Below, piece after piece: positions 48,401 to 56,359 of a DNA stretch of 64,000 bases. The stretch is from an uncultured Chloroflexota bacterium. GTDB taxonomy: Bacteria; Chloroflexota; UBA4733. How positions within the stretch are numbered: the first letter of the stretch is position 1; each line of letters starts with the position of its first letter. The notes under the pieces were generated by a model. It worked only from the letters and a program-made list of their open reading frames with translations. It ran no database searches and was not told the DNA's origin. The position numbers and the translations under genes are program-made. The stretch is taken from assembly GCA_937967325.1 (NCBI GenBank), contig CALBSQ010000288.1, positions 23,759-87,758 on the forward strand, read 5' to 3'.

Positions 48401-48581
48401 TTGGCGCAAACGGCAGCAGACGCGAGCGCAGGTGCTCACCACGATCCGCGACGTCCTCGACCGGAGTCTGCCGGCTGCCTATACCGCCGAGCTCTACGAG
48501 CAAGCATGCGCAGCCGTGTACGAGCATGTCTACGACGCCTACTACGGTCCGGGGCAGAGCGTGTATACGAGCGTGGCCTGA
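45417..48581 (+). CDS. hsdR: Type I restriction endonuclease subunit HsdR
   Basis: A 1054-aa motor-nuclease. The N-terminal nuclease core is RADLVGFVNGIPLVLVELKAQ (about 147-167, PD-ExK). Helicase domain 1 has Walker A WHTQGSGKS (about 296-304) and the DEAH-box VMTDEAHRSQ (about 397-406). Helicase domain 2 includes VCAMWMTGFDVPNLATIYLDKP and QTIARANRVFEGK. A C-terminal helical region binds HsdM/S. It cuts DNA after translocation from unmodified sites chosen by HsdS. It is separated from hsdMS by 3.4 kb of convergent accessory genes and has its own promoter. Confidence 0.94.
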   Translation: MPSDYSEDALIEQPAIALFAELGWQTANCFQEKVGARSTLGRQTTHEVVLVNRLRWALEILNPGTPSAVIELAIEALTEDRSALSPAQANREIYRLLKDGVRVVYRDEADEETIHVLRAIDWERPGRNDFLLASQLWVSGDIYKRRADLVGFVNGIPLVLVELKAQHKRLEDAYQNNLRDYRSTIPQLFQYNAFIILSNGSQSRIGSMTAAWEHFAEWKRVNSEGEAGIVSLETMIRGTCQPARLLDLVENFTVFSEGQGALVKLLAKNHQYLGVNNAVQALQDLRDKQGRLGVFWHTQGSGKSYSMVFFSQKVLRKVPGNWTFLVVTDRQELDDQIYKTFAGAGAVTEVKIQAESGAHLQQLLREAHRNVFTLIQKFHVEAGRRYPTLSERSDIIVMTDEAHRSQYETLALNMRNALPNAAFIAFTGTPLMAKEERTREVFGDYVSIYNFKQSVDDGATVPLFYENRIPELQLAGDELNQELEELIGGEGLDEGQQRKLEREFGREYHLITRDDRLEKIAEDLVSHFAERGQLGKAMAVSIDKATALRMYDKVRRRWGEYLARLKEEASRATGPRAEALLARARWMETTDMAVVVSPAQNEVEDFDRKGLNIVPHRRRMVMEDLAAKFKDPNDSLRLVFVCAMWMTGFDVPNLATIYLDKPMRNHTLMQTIARANRVFEGKSNGLIVDYVGVFRDLQRALAIYASGAGDAAELDLPVQDKRKAVATLRLALADAEAFCLGVGVDPAGIIAAAGFERLKRLEDAVDLLVASDQTKDAYLALVAAAARWYRAILPDVSATEFSPAMACHQALAAKLLAGTPKPDIAHVMEGVESLLDAHITAEGYVIREAPATYAAGILTDLNAIDFDALKARFEAQHKHIEADRLRGAIRSKLGRLIRQNKSRMNYQEQFQHLIDEYNTGSVSVEQFFSQLVLLAKTLSHEEERGAAEGLTEEELAIADLLLQPEAAPVDVDRDAVKQTAREILTALKKDKLVLDWRKRQQTRAQVLTTIRDVLDRSLPAAYTAELYEQACAAVYEHVYDAYYGPGQSVYTSVA

Positions 48582-48719
48582 GCGCTGTTGATCCCAATCC
48601 GCCCGGATCGCGCAAGTAAATGGCCAGCGCCGCCAGGGGGGATGCGCCCAATAATCACGTCACGATCCGAAGGGATTGGCATTATCCCGATTCCGCCGCG
48701 GTTCACCCGACGATGAATC
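48582..48719. other. Intergenic DNA after hsdR
   Basis: No coding remnant was recognised. A perfect hairpin CCGACGA-TGAA-TCGTCGG lies at 48707-48724, directly before REP-like copy D and with the same TGAA loop; together they may end hsdR transcription. Confidence 0.4.
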
Positions 48720-48760
48720 GTCGGTCTACAATCACAAAGCGCCCTGAAGGGCGCTACCGG
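48720..48760. repeat. REP-like palindromic repeat, copy D
   Basis: Leader GTCTACAATCACAAAGC then hairpin AGCGCCC-TGAA-GGGCGCT at 48738-48755. Leader and loop resemble the other copies in this window; the leader is the most diverged of the four. Confidence 0.45.
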
Positions 48761-48930
48761 GGGTGATTGCGTCGCGGGAGCGCGGTGGCCATGGTCCGGC
48801 GGCCTGGCCCTTCAGCCCGTATAGCGCCAGCATCACGTGTCTTGCCCCACCAACGCGCCTGTATCGACGGCGGGCCCGCGCTGCCACGCCGGAGCCGGTA
48901 GTGGCAACGTCGGCATCCGCCGCAACACCG

Positions 48931-50259
48931 TTACGTCGCCCGCAACGGCCGGATCGGGTCGAGGCGGGAGGCGCGGCGGGCGGGGAGGTAGCCGAAGGCG
49001 ACGCCGATGAGGACGCAGACGGCGAGGGCGGCGAGGATGGCGAGTGGTGAGGGTAAGGGGTGATCCTGAACGGCCTGGCGAAACCAGTGGCCAAGAAGCG
49101 CCTCGCGGAAGGCGCGGTAAAAGCCGTAGGCGCCGACGAGGCCGACAAGGATGCCGACGACACCGCCGAGCAGTGAGAGCGTAGCCGCCTCCGCCAGGAA
49201 CTGGCGGCCGACGTCGCTGGGCTGGGCGCCCACCGCCAGGCGGATACCGATCTCCCGCGTTCGCTGCTGCACGGCGAAGAGCATGGTGACGGCGATGCCG
49301 AACCCGCCGACGATGAGGGCGATGAGGGCGACGATGCCGAGCACGAGGCGAACGGTGTGCAGCGCGTGCACCTGAGGATCGGCGCTGGCGTTGTTGAAGT
49401 ACACCGCGAAGTCGGCCGGCTGGCCGGCGCCAATGCGGTGTTGTTGGGCGAGGGTCTGACTGACGCTGTGCATCACCGCCTGGACGTTGGCGGCCTGGTC
49501 GGCCTGGAGCAGGATCTCGATGGGGTCGTGCCCAGAGAGTCGCTGCTGGTAGGTGGAGTAGGGAATGTAGGTCTGGTCCACATAGTTGTCGCCGGGTAAG
49601 CCGCCGGCTTGGGAGACCACGCCCACCACTCTGAAGGTGACCGCGCCGATGCGTAGGTCCTTGCCCACCGGATCGACACCGGGGAAGAAGTGCGTGGCGA
49701 CTTCCGGACCGATCGCCGCCACCGCGCTGCCGGAAGCCTCGTCCTGGTCGGTGAAGAAGGAGCCGCTCTGCATGGTCAGATCCTGCAACGACTGGAGCGA
49801 TGCCGCGCCTGCCTCGATCGGCCAGCCCTTGGAGGTGATGGGGCCGGCGATAACCGGCAGGCCGTCGTAGCCCAGGGGGCTGGCCGCGACCACGTGGGGC
49901 AGGCGCTGCAGCGCCTGGACATCCTGGGGGGTGAGCGTGGAGTGGGAGATCGCCTCGCCTTTGGACATGCCCGGCGGCGGTTGGAAACCGACCGTCACCA
50001 GGTTGGCCCCCGTGTGCGCCCACTGGTAGTCGATGTACTCCTGGGTGACCTGACTCAAGTGGAGGACGAGCAGCAGCGCCGCGACGCCCACGACGACACC
50101 CAGGATGGTCAGAACGGAGCGCAGCTTGTAGGCCCGCAGCGCCATGAGGGCCGAGCGCAGGCTCTGGCCGAGCATGGCAACCCAGCTCGGCGATGCCCGC
50201 GCAGTCAGCGGCGGCAACGCGTGCGGAAGCGAAGCAGTTGTCGGGGTTGGATTACTCAT
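48931..50259 (-). CDS. MacB/FtsX-like ABC transporter permease
   Basis: A 442-aa permease with four membrane spans. N-terminal ALRAYKLRSVLTILGVVVGVAALLLVLHL is the classic MacB_PCD start, followed by a large extracytoplasmic domain (about 70-290). The FtsX domain (IVALIALIVGGFGIAVTMLFAVQQRTREIGIRLAVGA) ends in GYLPARRASRLDPIRPLR. Such permeases export peptides or lipoproteins or drive envelope signalling. No ATPase gene is adjacent. It starts 10 bp after the anti-sigma candidate's stop, so all three genes (sigma, anti-sigma, permease) form one unit. Confidence 0.88.
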   Translation of the reverse strand: MSNPTPTTASLPHALPPLTARASPSWVAMLGQSLRSALMALRAYKLRSVLTILGVVVGVAALLLVLHLSQVTQEYIDYQWAHTGANLVTVGFQPPPGMSKGEAISHSTLTPQDVQALQRLPHVVAASPLGYDGLPVIAGPITSKGWPIEAGAASLQSLQDLTMQSGSFFTDQDEASGSAVAAIGPEVATHFFPGVDPVGKDLRIGAVTFRVVGVVSQAGGLPGDNYVDQTYIPYSTYQQRLSGHDPIEILLQADQAANVQAVMHSVSQTLAQQHRIGAGQPADFAVYFNNASADPQVHALHTVRLVLGIVALIALIVGGFGIAVTMLFAVQQRTREIGIRLAVGAQPSDVGRQFLAEAATLSLLGGVVGILVGLVGAYGFYRAFREALLGHWFRQAVQDHPLPSPLAILAALAVCVLIGVAFGYLPARRASRLDPIRPLRAT

Positions 50260-50269
50260 CGAAGCTCCT

Positions 50270-51769
50270 CTACGGCTTCCCCATCCCGTCCGTCCCTGTC
50301 CCCAGGTTGAGGAAGGCAGCGATATCCTGCTTGCCGGTCTGTGGAGTGACCGTCAGCACGGTCGCTCCTGGCGGCGGCGTGTAGGTGAAGGTGCTGTCGG
50401 GGATCGGCACATCATATTGCAGGCTCGTCACCTCATAGCGAGCTTGCAGCGTCCCCTCCGGCGCGTACTGCTCCCATTTCAGCTGCATATAGGTCTGTTT
50501 GTCCAGCCAGAAGATCGTCCGCCCGACCGGCGGCGCGCCGCGGCCATCGGGGCAGCCGTTGGCATCGGGCACGATCACGATCTTGTAGGCATCACGGCCG
50601 GCGATCGTTTCGGAGCCTTGCTGCTGAGGCGTGCCGCAGAGCTTCATGCTCACCGCCTTCATGAACCCGACCAGACTATCCGGGCCGAAGGCGAAGGGCT
50701 GGGAGGCAGTGCTGCCGGCGCTACTTGCGCTCCCCGCGGCCGCGAGGCGCTTCTTCTGATCAAGGAGCTGTTGATCCTGGGGGCTCATTCCTGCCGGGGT
50801 GGCGGACTCCGATGTCGCCGCATCTTGCCGGGCGCTGCCGGCGGCGGCGAGGCGCTGCTTCTCGTCGGCGAGGCGGCGATCCTGAGGACTCATGGCTCCC
50901 AATGCGCCGACGCTGGACGCCGACGCGTCTTGCTGGACTGAGGCCCCGGCGGCGGCGAGGCGCTTCTTGGCGTCGTCCATCAGGGCCTGCTTGGAAGCCA
51001 CAGCCGAGGAGACACTGCTGGAAGCTGTTGCCCCGGCTTGCTGCTTGGCGAGCATCGCAGCCTCGGCCTGGCGTTTCTGCTGATTGGCAAGCTGCAGCTG
51101 GTTGGCGTCCGGGCTCTTCTCGGCGCCCGCGCTTGCGGACGAGCTGCCGTCATTGCCGGGGAGCTCGGCGCTGAGGTCCCAGACGGCAACGTGCGTCTGT
51201 CCTTTCACCGTCGAGAAGGCCCACTGGCGTACGCCATTCTGGGCGGTCCCCACCAGCGAGAGCAGCGCGCCGCTGGGATCCCGCAGCGTGGTTTCGGTTC
51301 GCCAGCGGCCCTTGCCGACACGCCACTCTTCGACACTCTCGGACTGCTTCCCTTGGCTTGTCACAGCGCGCAGGTGGTAGCTGGGGACCAGTGGGGCAGT
51401 GCTTACCGACTCCGCCTTGGCGACGATGGCTTGCGCTTCCGCGCCGGCCGGCGCCGGCCGATCCCAGAGGGGGAAGGTGGCCCCGCCGATGGCCAGCGCG
51501 AGCACGGCGGCCGCGGACATACCCAGGATTCGCCGCCGGCTCGGCGTGCCGGCAAGGCCGCGGAACAGGAGACGGACGCCATGCTGGCCGCGCTGTCCTA
51601 GTGTCGGCGACGGGCTCCCTCCGAGCTGAGGGGCCAGCCGCTGCCAGAGGAGATCAGGAGCAGCCTCAGGATTGTGTGCCACACGGAAGTGATCGTGAAG
51701 TCGCTGCTCGAGCTCGGGGGTGACCGGCACTGACGGATCGGTCCGCCCTTGCTCGTTTAGTGTTGCCAT
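50270..51769 (-). CDS. Membrane-anchored LolA/RseB-like protein, probable anti-sigma factor
   Basis: A 499-aa protein with a cytoplasmic N-terminus of about 80 residues, one membrane span (RRILGMSAAAVLALAIGGATFPLW) and a large outer part with a LolA/RseB-like beta fold (RWRTETTLRDPSGALLSLVG, YMQLKWEQYAPEGTLQARYEV). An Ala/Gln-rich insert carries three repeats of about 36 residues, each containing K(K/Q)RLAAAG, two of them preceded by MSPQD. The start overlaps the ECF sigma gene by 13 bp, the classic sigma/anti-sigma arrangement. Anti-sigma role is inferred from layout; no ZAS zinc motif was seen. Confidence 0.7.
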   Translation of the reverse strand: MATLNEQGRTDPSVPVTPELEQRLHDHFRVAHNPEAAPDLLWQRLAPQLGGSPSPTLGQRGQHGVRLLFRGLAGTPSRRRILGMSAAAVLALAIGGATFPLWDRPAPAGAEAQAIVAKAESVSTAPLVPSYHLRAVTSQGKQSESVEEWRVGKGRWRTETTLRDPSGALLSLVGTAQNGVRQWAFSTVKGQTHVAVWDLSAELPGNDGSSSASAGAEKSPDANQLQLANQQKRQAEAAMLAKQQAGATASSSVSSAVASKQALMDDAKKRLAAAGASVQQDASASSVGALGAMSPQDRRLADEKQRLAAAGSARQDAATSESATPAGMSPQDQQLLDQKKRLAAAGSASSAGSTASQPFAFGPDSLVGFMKAVSMKLCGTPQQQGSETIAGRDAYKIVIVPDANGCPDGRGAPPVGRTIFWLDKQTYMQLKWEQYAPEGTLQARYEVTSLQYDVPIPDSTFTYTPPPGATVLTVTPQTGKQDIAAFLNLGTGTDGMGKP

Positions 51770-52338
51770 GCTGATTCCTCCCTCTGCAGGGTTGCCAGGG
51801 CAGGCGTCTGGTCCTGGAGGAGACGGGCCTGTAGGTTTGCGAGCGCTCGGTGCAGCCTGGACTTGACCGTGCCGAGCTGGGCGCCGGTCACCGTGGCGAT
51901 CTCCGCGAGCTCCAGGTCGGCAAAAAAACGCAGCTCGACCACGCGCTGCTGTTCTGACGGCAGCTTCGACAGCGCCGTCGCCAGCTCCACGTCCAGCGAC
52001 GCGCTCACCACCTCGCCGGCTACATCGGCTGGATCGACCAGTTGGTCCTCGGCGGCGCCATCCAGCGTCACGCTGGGCGGCAATCGCCGCCGCGCCGCCA
52101 TGCGGCAGCGATTGCTAACCAGCGTGAGTAGCCAGGGGCGTAAGGGACGTCCCGCCTGGAACCGGTGCAGGTTACGCCAGGCGTCCAGCCAGGCGTCCTG
52201 GACGGCGTCTTCCGCGGCCGCGCGGTCGGCGAGCAGCACGCGGGCCGTTCGGCTAGTCAACACGGCGTAACGGTCGACCAGGACGCGAAAGGCGGCGTGA
52301 TCGCCCGCTTGCGCGCGCTGGATGAGCTCGTCCTCCAT
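51757..52338 (-). CDS. ECF RNA polymerase sigma factor
   Basis: A 193-aa sigma70-family ECF protein. Region 2 (AAFRVLVDRYAVLTSRTARVLL ... AAEDAVQDAWLDAWRNLHRF) and region 4 (LSKLPSEQQRVVELRFFADLELAEIA, GTVKSRLHRALANLQ) are complete. ATG 52338 begins at the conserved MEDELIQRAQAGDH. It probably controls its own operon with the anti-sigma candidate and the permease. Confidence 0.9.
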   Translation of the reverse strand: MEDELIQRAQAGDHAAFRVLVDRYAVLTSRTARVLLADRAAAEDAVQDAWLDAWRNLHRFQAGRPLRPWLLTLVSNRCRMAARRRLPPSVTLDGAAEDQLVDPADVAGEVVSASLDVELATALSKLPSEQQRVVELRFFADLELAEIATVTGAQLGTVKSRLHRALANLQARLLQDQTPALATLQREESAWQH

Positions 52339-52465
52339 GGCACATCCCCACCGTTGCACTTTCCCGGAGCGACCGCTGAGAAGCGCTTCTCACCTATTGA
52401 TATGCGCGGGTACCCTGGAAAGGTTCCGCCGTCGACAAGCGCCAGTCCGCAAACCGCCAAAGCAG

Positions 52466-52500
52466 CGGGCTACCAGGACGAAGCCTGGTGAACCAGGCCG
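52466..52500. repeat. REP-like palindromic repeat, copy C
   Basis: GGGCTACCAGGACGAAGCC leader with hairpin GCCTGG-TGAA-CCAGGC at 52483-52498. It lies between the divergent sigma factor and dehydrogenase genes. Confidence 0.55.
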
Positions 52501-52598
52501 GCCATGCACCCTCGCTAGCCTCAGCGACATAGCATAGACTTAGGGGCTGAGTGGCGGACGGCAGATAGCCTCGACCGGTCAGCTCGTTGGGGACAGGT

Positions 52599-53672
52599 AT
52601 GGGTGCAACCTTTCGCGTCGGGGTAACCCGCGACTTCCTGCGGTCGGATGGCACGTTTGGTTACGGTGATATCGGGCTTGGCTTGCTGGATGGCGCGCCC
52701 AACCTTCACCGGGAGTTTCTCGCGGAGAGCAGCGCGGAGCTTAGCGCCGAGCAGGTGCGCGACTACGATGCCCTATTGGTGCTGGCGCCGCGCATCACGG
52801 CGGCGAGCCTGACAGGCTCGGAGCGCCTCATCCTCGTTGCCCGCTTCGGTGTAGGCTACGATGCCGTCGATGTCGACGCCTGCACCCGCAATGGCGTGCT
52901 GCTCACCATCACGCCGGACGGGGTGCGGCGTCCGGTCGCGGTGGCGGCGCTGACCTATGTGCTGGCGTTGGCGCACCGGCTGCTCATCAAGGATCGACTC
53001 ACGCGGGCCGGGCGCTGGGCCGACAAACTGGACTACATGGGGATGGGCGTCACCGGGCGGGCGCTCGGCCTGATCGGGCTGGGCAACATCGGCCGCGAGC
53101 TCTGTACGCTGGCACGGCCGTTCGGCATGCGCCTCCTGGCCTTCGATCCGTACGCCGCGCCGGAGGCGGCCGTCGCCGCCGGGGCGGAGCTGGTGGAGCT
53201 GGACGCGCTGCTCGGGGCGTCGGACTTCGTGGTGATCTGCTGCGCGCTGACGCCGGAGACGCATCACCTGATCGACGCGCGCCGGCTGGCGCTGATGAAG
53301 CCGGATGCTTTCCTGGTCAACGTTGCCCGTGGCCCCATCGTCGATCAGACGGCGCTTACGGAGGCGCTCGCGCAGCGTCGCATCAAGGGGGCAGGGCTGG
53401 ATGTCTTCGAGACGGAGCCGGTCGATCCGAACGATCCGTTGCTGACGCTGAACAACGTCATCCTGAGTCCGCACGGGATCGCCTGGACCGACGAGTGTTT
53501 CTTGGGAAACGGGCGGAGCGCCTGCCGGAGCATCCTCGACGTGGCGGCGGGCCGAGTGCCGGCGAATCTGGTCAATCGGGCGGCGCTGGATCATCCACGG
53601 GTGCGCGCGCGGCTGGCGAACGCCGGGGACATCGCGTCGGCCGGGGCGCCAGACGCTCAACCGTCGGGCTAA
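52599..53672 (+). CDS. D-isomer 2-hydroxyacid dehydrogenase
   Basis: A 357-aa NAD(P)-dependent enzyme. Cofactor motif LGLIGLGNIGRELCTLARPFG; catalytic Arg in VNVARGPIVDQ, Glu in LDVFETEPVDP and His in ILSPHGIAWTDE. ATG 52599 (ACAGGT just upstream) is preferred over TTG 52587. It lies 107 bp ahead of an HpcH/HpaI aldolase gene; the pair may handle a sugar-acid or hydroxyacid degradation route (inference). Confidence 0.88.
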   Translation: MGATFRVGVTRDFLRSDGTFGYGDIGLGLLDGAPNLHREFLAESSAELSAEQVRDYDALLVLAPRITAASLTGSERLILVARFGVGYDAVDVDACTRNGVLLTITPDGVRRPVAVAALTYVLALAHRLLIKDRLTRAGRWADKLDYMGMGVTGRALGLIGLGNIGRELCTLARPFGMRLLAFDPYAAPEAAVAAGAELVELDALLGASDFVVICCALTPETHHLIDARRLALMKPDAFLVNVARGPIVDQTALTEALAQRRIKGAGLDVFETEPVDPNDPLLTLNNVILSPHGIAWTDECFLGNGRSACRSILDVAAGRVPANLVNRAALDHPRVRARLANAGDIASAGAPDAQPSG

Positions 53673-53703
53673 CAGGACCAACCCAGCTAAAGCTGGCTGG
53701 GGG
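53663..53703. repeat. REP-like palindromic repeat, copy B
   Basis: CGGGCTAACAGGACCAACCC leader overlapping the dehydrogenase stop, then hairpin CCAGC-TAAA-GCTGG. Shares its leader with copies A and C. Confidence 0.55.
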
Positions 53704-53779
53704 CGATCTCACTCGCTGAGAGGGCGACCTAGCGGGCTTCGGCGCCAAACTCTATGCTCATGATCCAAGGAGATGCGCC

Positions 53780-54553
53780 ATGCGAGCGAATCGAGCGAAG
53801 CGGCGGCTGCGCGAGGGCGGCGTGGCCATCGGGACGATGGTGTTCGAGTTCAACACGCCGGGGATCGCGCGGATCGTCGCTACGGCCGGCGCCGACTTTG
53901 TGATCTTCGATATGGAGCACACCGGCTGGAGCGGGGAGACGGTGCGGATGCTCATGGCCACCACGGGCGCGGCCGACCTGGCGCCGCTGGTGCGCGTACC
54001 TGCCACCCAATACCACCTACTGGCGCGCCCGCTGGACGTGGGGGCGATGGGCTTGATGGTACCGATGGTCGAGAGCGAGGCGCAGGCGCGGCTGATCGTG
54101 CAGTCGGCCAAGTACCCGCCGGAGGGTCGGCGCGGCGCGGCCTTCGGCGTGGCGCACGACGACTATCGAGGCGGCGACATCATGGAGACGATGCGCAGCG
54201 CCAACGAGGAGCAGTTGCTGATCGCCCAGATCGAAACGGCAGCCGGGGTTGAGCAGGTCGAGGCAATCGCGGCGGTGGAAGGCATCGACGTGTTGTGGAT
54301 CGGCCACTTCGATCTGACCAACTCGCTGGGCATTCCCGGACAGTTCAGCCACCCTGAGTATCTGCGGGCGGTGGACCAGGTGCTCGCCGCCTCCGAGCAT
54401 CACGGCAAGACAACCGGCTTCATGGTAGCCAGCCCGGACGAGGGGCAGGCGCTGCTGGCGAAAGGCTTCCGGTGCATCGCCTACTGGGGCGACCTCTGGA
54501 TCTATGCCCAGGCGCTCCGGCAGGGGATAGAGCGCATCCGCGGCCCGGTGTAG
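53780..54553 (+). CDS. HpcH/HpaI family aldolase
   Basis: A 257-aa class II aldolase (2-keto-3-deoxy acid / 4-hydroxy-2-oxoheptanedioate type) making pyruvate plus an aldehyde. Blocks: FVIFDMEHTGWSGETVRML, LDVGAMGLMVPMVESEAQAR, LIAQIETAAGVEQVEAIAAV with the metal-binding Glu, and DVLWIGHFDLTNSLGIPGQ with the metal-binding Asp. AAGGAG lies upstream of ATG 53780. Confidence 0.88.
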   Translation: MRANRAKRRLREGGVAIGTMVFEFNTPGIARIVATAGADFVIFDMEHTGWSGETVRMLMATTGAADLAPLVRVPATQYHLLARPLDVGAMGLMVPMVESEAQARLIVQSAKYPPEGRRGAAFGVAHDDYRGGDIMETMRSANEEQLLIAQIETAAGVEQVEAIAAVEGIDVLWIGHFDLTNSLGIPGQFSHPEYLRAVDQVLAASEHHGKTTGFMVASPDEGQALLAKGFRCIAYWGDLWIYAQALRQGIERIRGPV

Positions 54554-54593
54554 CTGCGGGCGCGCACCCTATTTCGTAAGGAGGTGCGCACCG

Positions 54594-54821
54594 TTAGGCC
54601 GGCGCGTGCAGGCGACGGACGACGCGCAGGACAAGGCGGTGGGGCGACAGGCGCACCAGGAGCGCCGTAAGACGGTTCTGCAAGCCGGGCGCCACCACTG
54701 GGCGACCTTGCAGCATTCCCAGGTAGCCAACGCGAGCGACCTCATCCGCGCGCATGATGCCGAAGCGCGTGAGGGCGATCTCCTCGGTCCCGGCTACAGT
54801 GTCGTTGGAGGTAGGAGATGA
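54594..54821 (-). pseudogene. 3' remnant of a short-chain dehydrogenase gene
   Basis: On the minus strand an open stretch reads TEEIALTRFGIMRADEVARV, then LQGRPVVAPGLQNRLTALLV and SPHRLVLRVVRRLHAPA, ending at TAA (54594-54596). This is the C-terminus of the DltE/YqjQ-type SDR group (NAD-dependent oxidoreductases with a basic tail). The catalytic 200 residues are missing, and the DNA methylase gene begins about 90 bp further on in the opposite direction. Confidence 0.6.
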
Positions 54822-54912
54822 TTATTCACCTCTTGCGGACTTCACCGCCGGTCACCCCTCGATTGGCTGTGCCCCGACCGTCGGCTACGCTCTCGGGGGA
54901 GAGGTGGAGCGG

Positions 54913-56310
54913 ATGACCTACCGAACGGCGAGCCGCCGCGGCGCCAACGAAGACTCGAATCGGTTGTACCCCGAGGACCGCGCGGTCCACGAGTGGTACC
55001 GCTTCGTGTTGTCCTTCCCACCGCATCTGGTCAGGCACTACGTAGCCGCCTTTGCTCTGCCGCCGGGCGCACGAGTGCTCGACCCTTTCTGCGGCACGGG
55101 CACGACGCTGGTCGAGTGCAAGCGCCTCGGCCGGGCCGGCATCGGCATCGAGGCCAACCCGATGGCGCACTTCGCCAGCCAGGTGAAGACGGACTGGAGT
55201 CCATGCCCCGACGGCCTGATCGAGCACGCCCGGCGAGTCGCCGTCGCCGCCCAGGCCATCCTCGACCGCGATGGCATCCAGGACGAGTCATTCGCCACCG
55301 TCGAGGCGGACGGGTACGCGACACTGCGAACACTGCCCCCGGAGCAGCTGGCGCTGTTGCTCGAGGGATCGATCAGCCCGCTACCGCTGCATAAGGCGCT
55401 GGTGCTGTTGGATTGTCTTCGCCAAGACGACGACCAGCGCTTCTCGCGCCACGAGGCGCTCGCGCTGGCCAAATCCTTGGTCCAGGCGAGCAGCAACCTG
55501 CAGTTCGGGCCGGAGGTAGGGGTCGGTCCGGCCAAGCGCGACGCCCCCGTGCTGGGTCCCTGGTTGGAAGGGGTGAAGTCCATCGCCGAGGACCTCCGGC
55601 GGCTCCAGGGTCTGACGCCGCCTGCGGCCACCGTCCATCGTGCCGATGCCCGCGAGCTCCTTCGCGTGCTGGAACCGGGTTCCATCGACGGGGTCATCAC
55701 CTCGCCCCCGTACCCAAACGAGAAGGATTACACCCGGACGACGCGGCTGGAGTCGGTGCTGCTGGGATTCATTCGGGACAAGGAGCAATTGCGCGCGCTC
55801 AAGCGGAGCCTGGTGCGCTCCAATACGCGGGGCGTCTACAAAGGTGACGACGACGATGCCTGGGTTGCCCAACATCCGGAGATTGGCCGGATCGCCGACG
55901 CGATCGAGGCGCGGCGGCTGGAGCTGGGCAAGACATCCGGCTTCGAGCGGATGTACGCCAGGGTTACGAAGCTGTACTTCGGCGGCATGGCCCGCCACCT
56001 GGCCGACCTGCGTGTCGCCCTCCGCCCCGGCGCCATGCTGGCCTACGTCGTCGGCGACCAGGCGTCGTACCTGCGCGTCATGATCCGCACCGGCCAGTTG
56101 CTGGCCGACATCGCACAGTCACTCGGTTACGAGCTGGTGCGCATCGACCTCTTCCGCACGCGGCGAGCGACGGCGACGAGGGAACAGCTGCGGGAGGAGG
56201 TGGTCGTGCTGCGCTGGCCGGGCGAAAGCCCTCCCTGCTCGAACCTTGGGAGCGGATCATGCCAGCGAACCGGGCTTACGCGCGACACGAAGAGGCGCCT
56301 AACCGAGTAG
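54913..56310 (+). CDS. DNA methyltransferase (TSPPY type, N4-cytosine/N6-adenine)
   Basis: A 465-aa class I DNA methylase. SAM motif I DPFCGTGTTLVECKRLGRAGIG (about 57-78) precedes the catalytic motif IV TSPPYPNEKDYTR (about 263-275). TSPPY is usual for N4-cytosine enzymes. Relatives include orphan methylases and methylases of BREX-like or other restriction systems; no restriction gene is adjacent. ATG 54913 follows a GGTGGAG site; the longer frame runs into the SDR remnant. It is followed 49 bp later by an AbiEi gene. Confidence 0.84.
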   Translation: MTYRTASRRGANEDSNRLYPEDRAVHEWYRFVLSFPPHLVRHYVAAFALPPGARVLDPFCGTGTTLVECKRLGRAGIGIEANPMAHFASQVKTDWSPCPDGLIEHARRVAVAAQAILDRDGIQDESFATVEADGYATLRTLPPEQLALLLEGSISPLPLHKALVLLDCLRQDDDQRFSRHEALALAKSLVQASSNLQFGPEVGVGPAKRDAPVLGPWLEGVKSIAEDLRRLQGLTPPAATVHRADARELLRVLEPGSIDGVITSPPYPNEKDYTRTTRLESVLLGFIRDKEQLRALKRSLVRSNTRGVYKGDDDDAWVAQHPEIGRIADAIEARRLELGKTSGFERMYARVTKLYFGGMARHLADLRVALRPGAMLAYVVGDQASYLRVMIRTGQLLADIAQSLGYELVRIDLFRTRRATATREQLREEVVVLRWPGESPPCSNLGSGSCQRTGLTRDTKRRLTE

Positions 56311-56314
56311 ACCG

Positions 56315-56346
56315 TATAATCTGTACAACGAATATGCCAGAATATG
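56315..56346 (+). promoter_or_regulatory. Promoter and possible operator of the abiEi gene
   Basis: A perfect TATAAT at 56315-56320 is followed by direct repeats AATATG at 56331-56336 and 56341-56346, spaced one helical turn. The repeats overlap the start of the transcript. AbiEi proteins repress their own promoters, so this is a plausible binding site. No good -35 is seen. Confidence 0.5.
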
Positions 56347-56359
56347 GTATGTTGCTCGT

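Noticed and set aside
54606..54821. 71-codon plus-strand open frame before the DNA methylase
   Set aside because: The minus strand of the same DNA reads as an SDR C-terminus, a better explanation.
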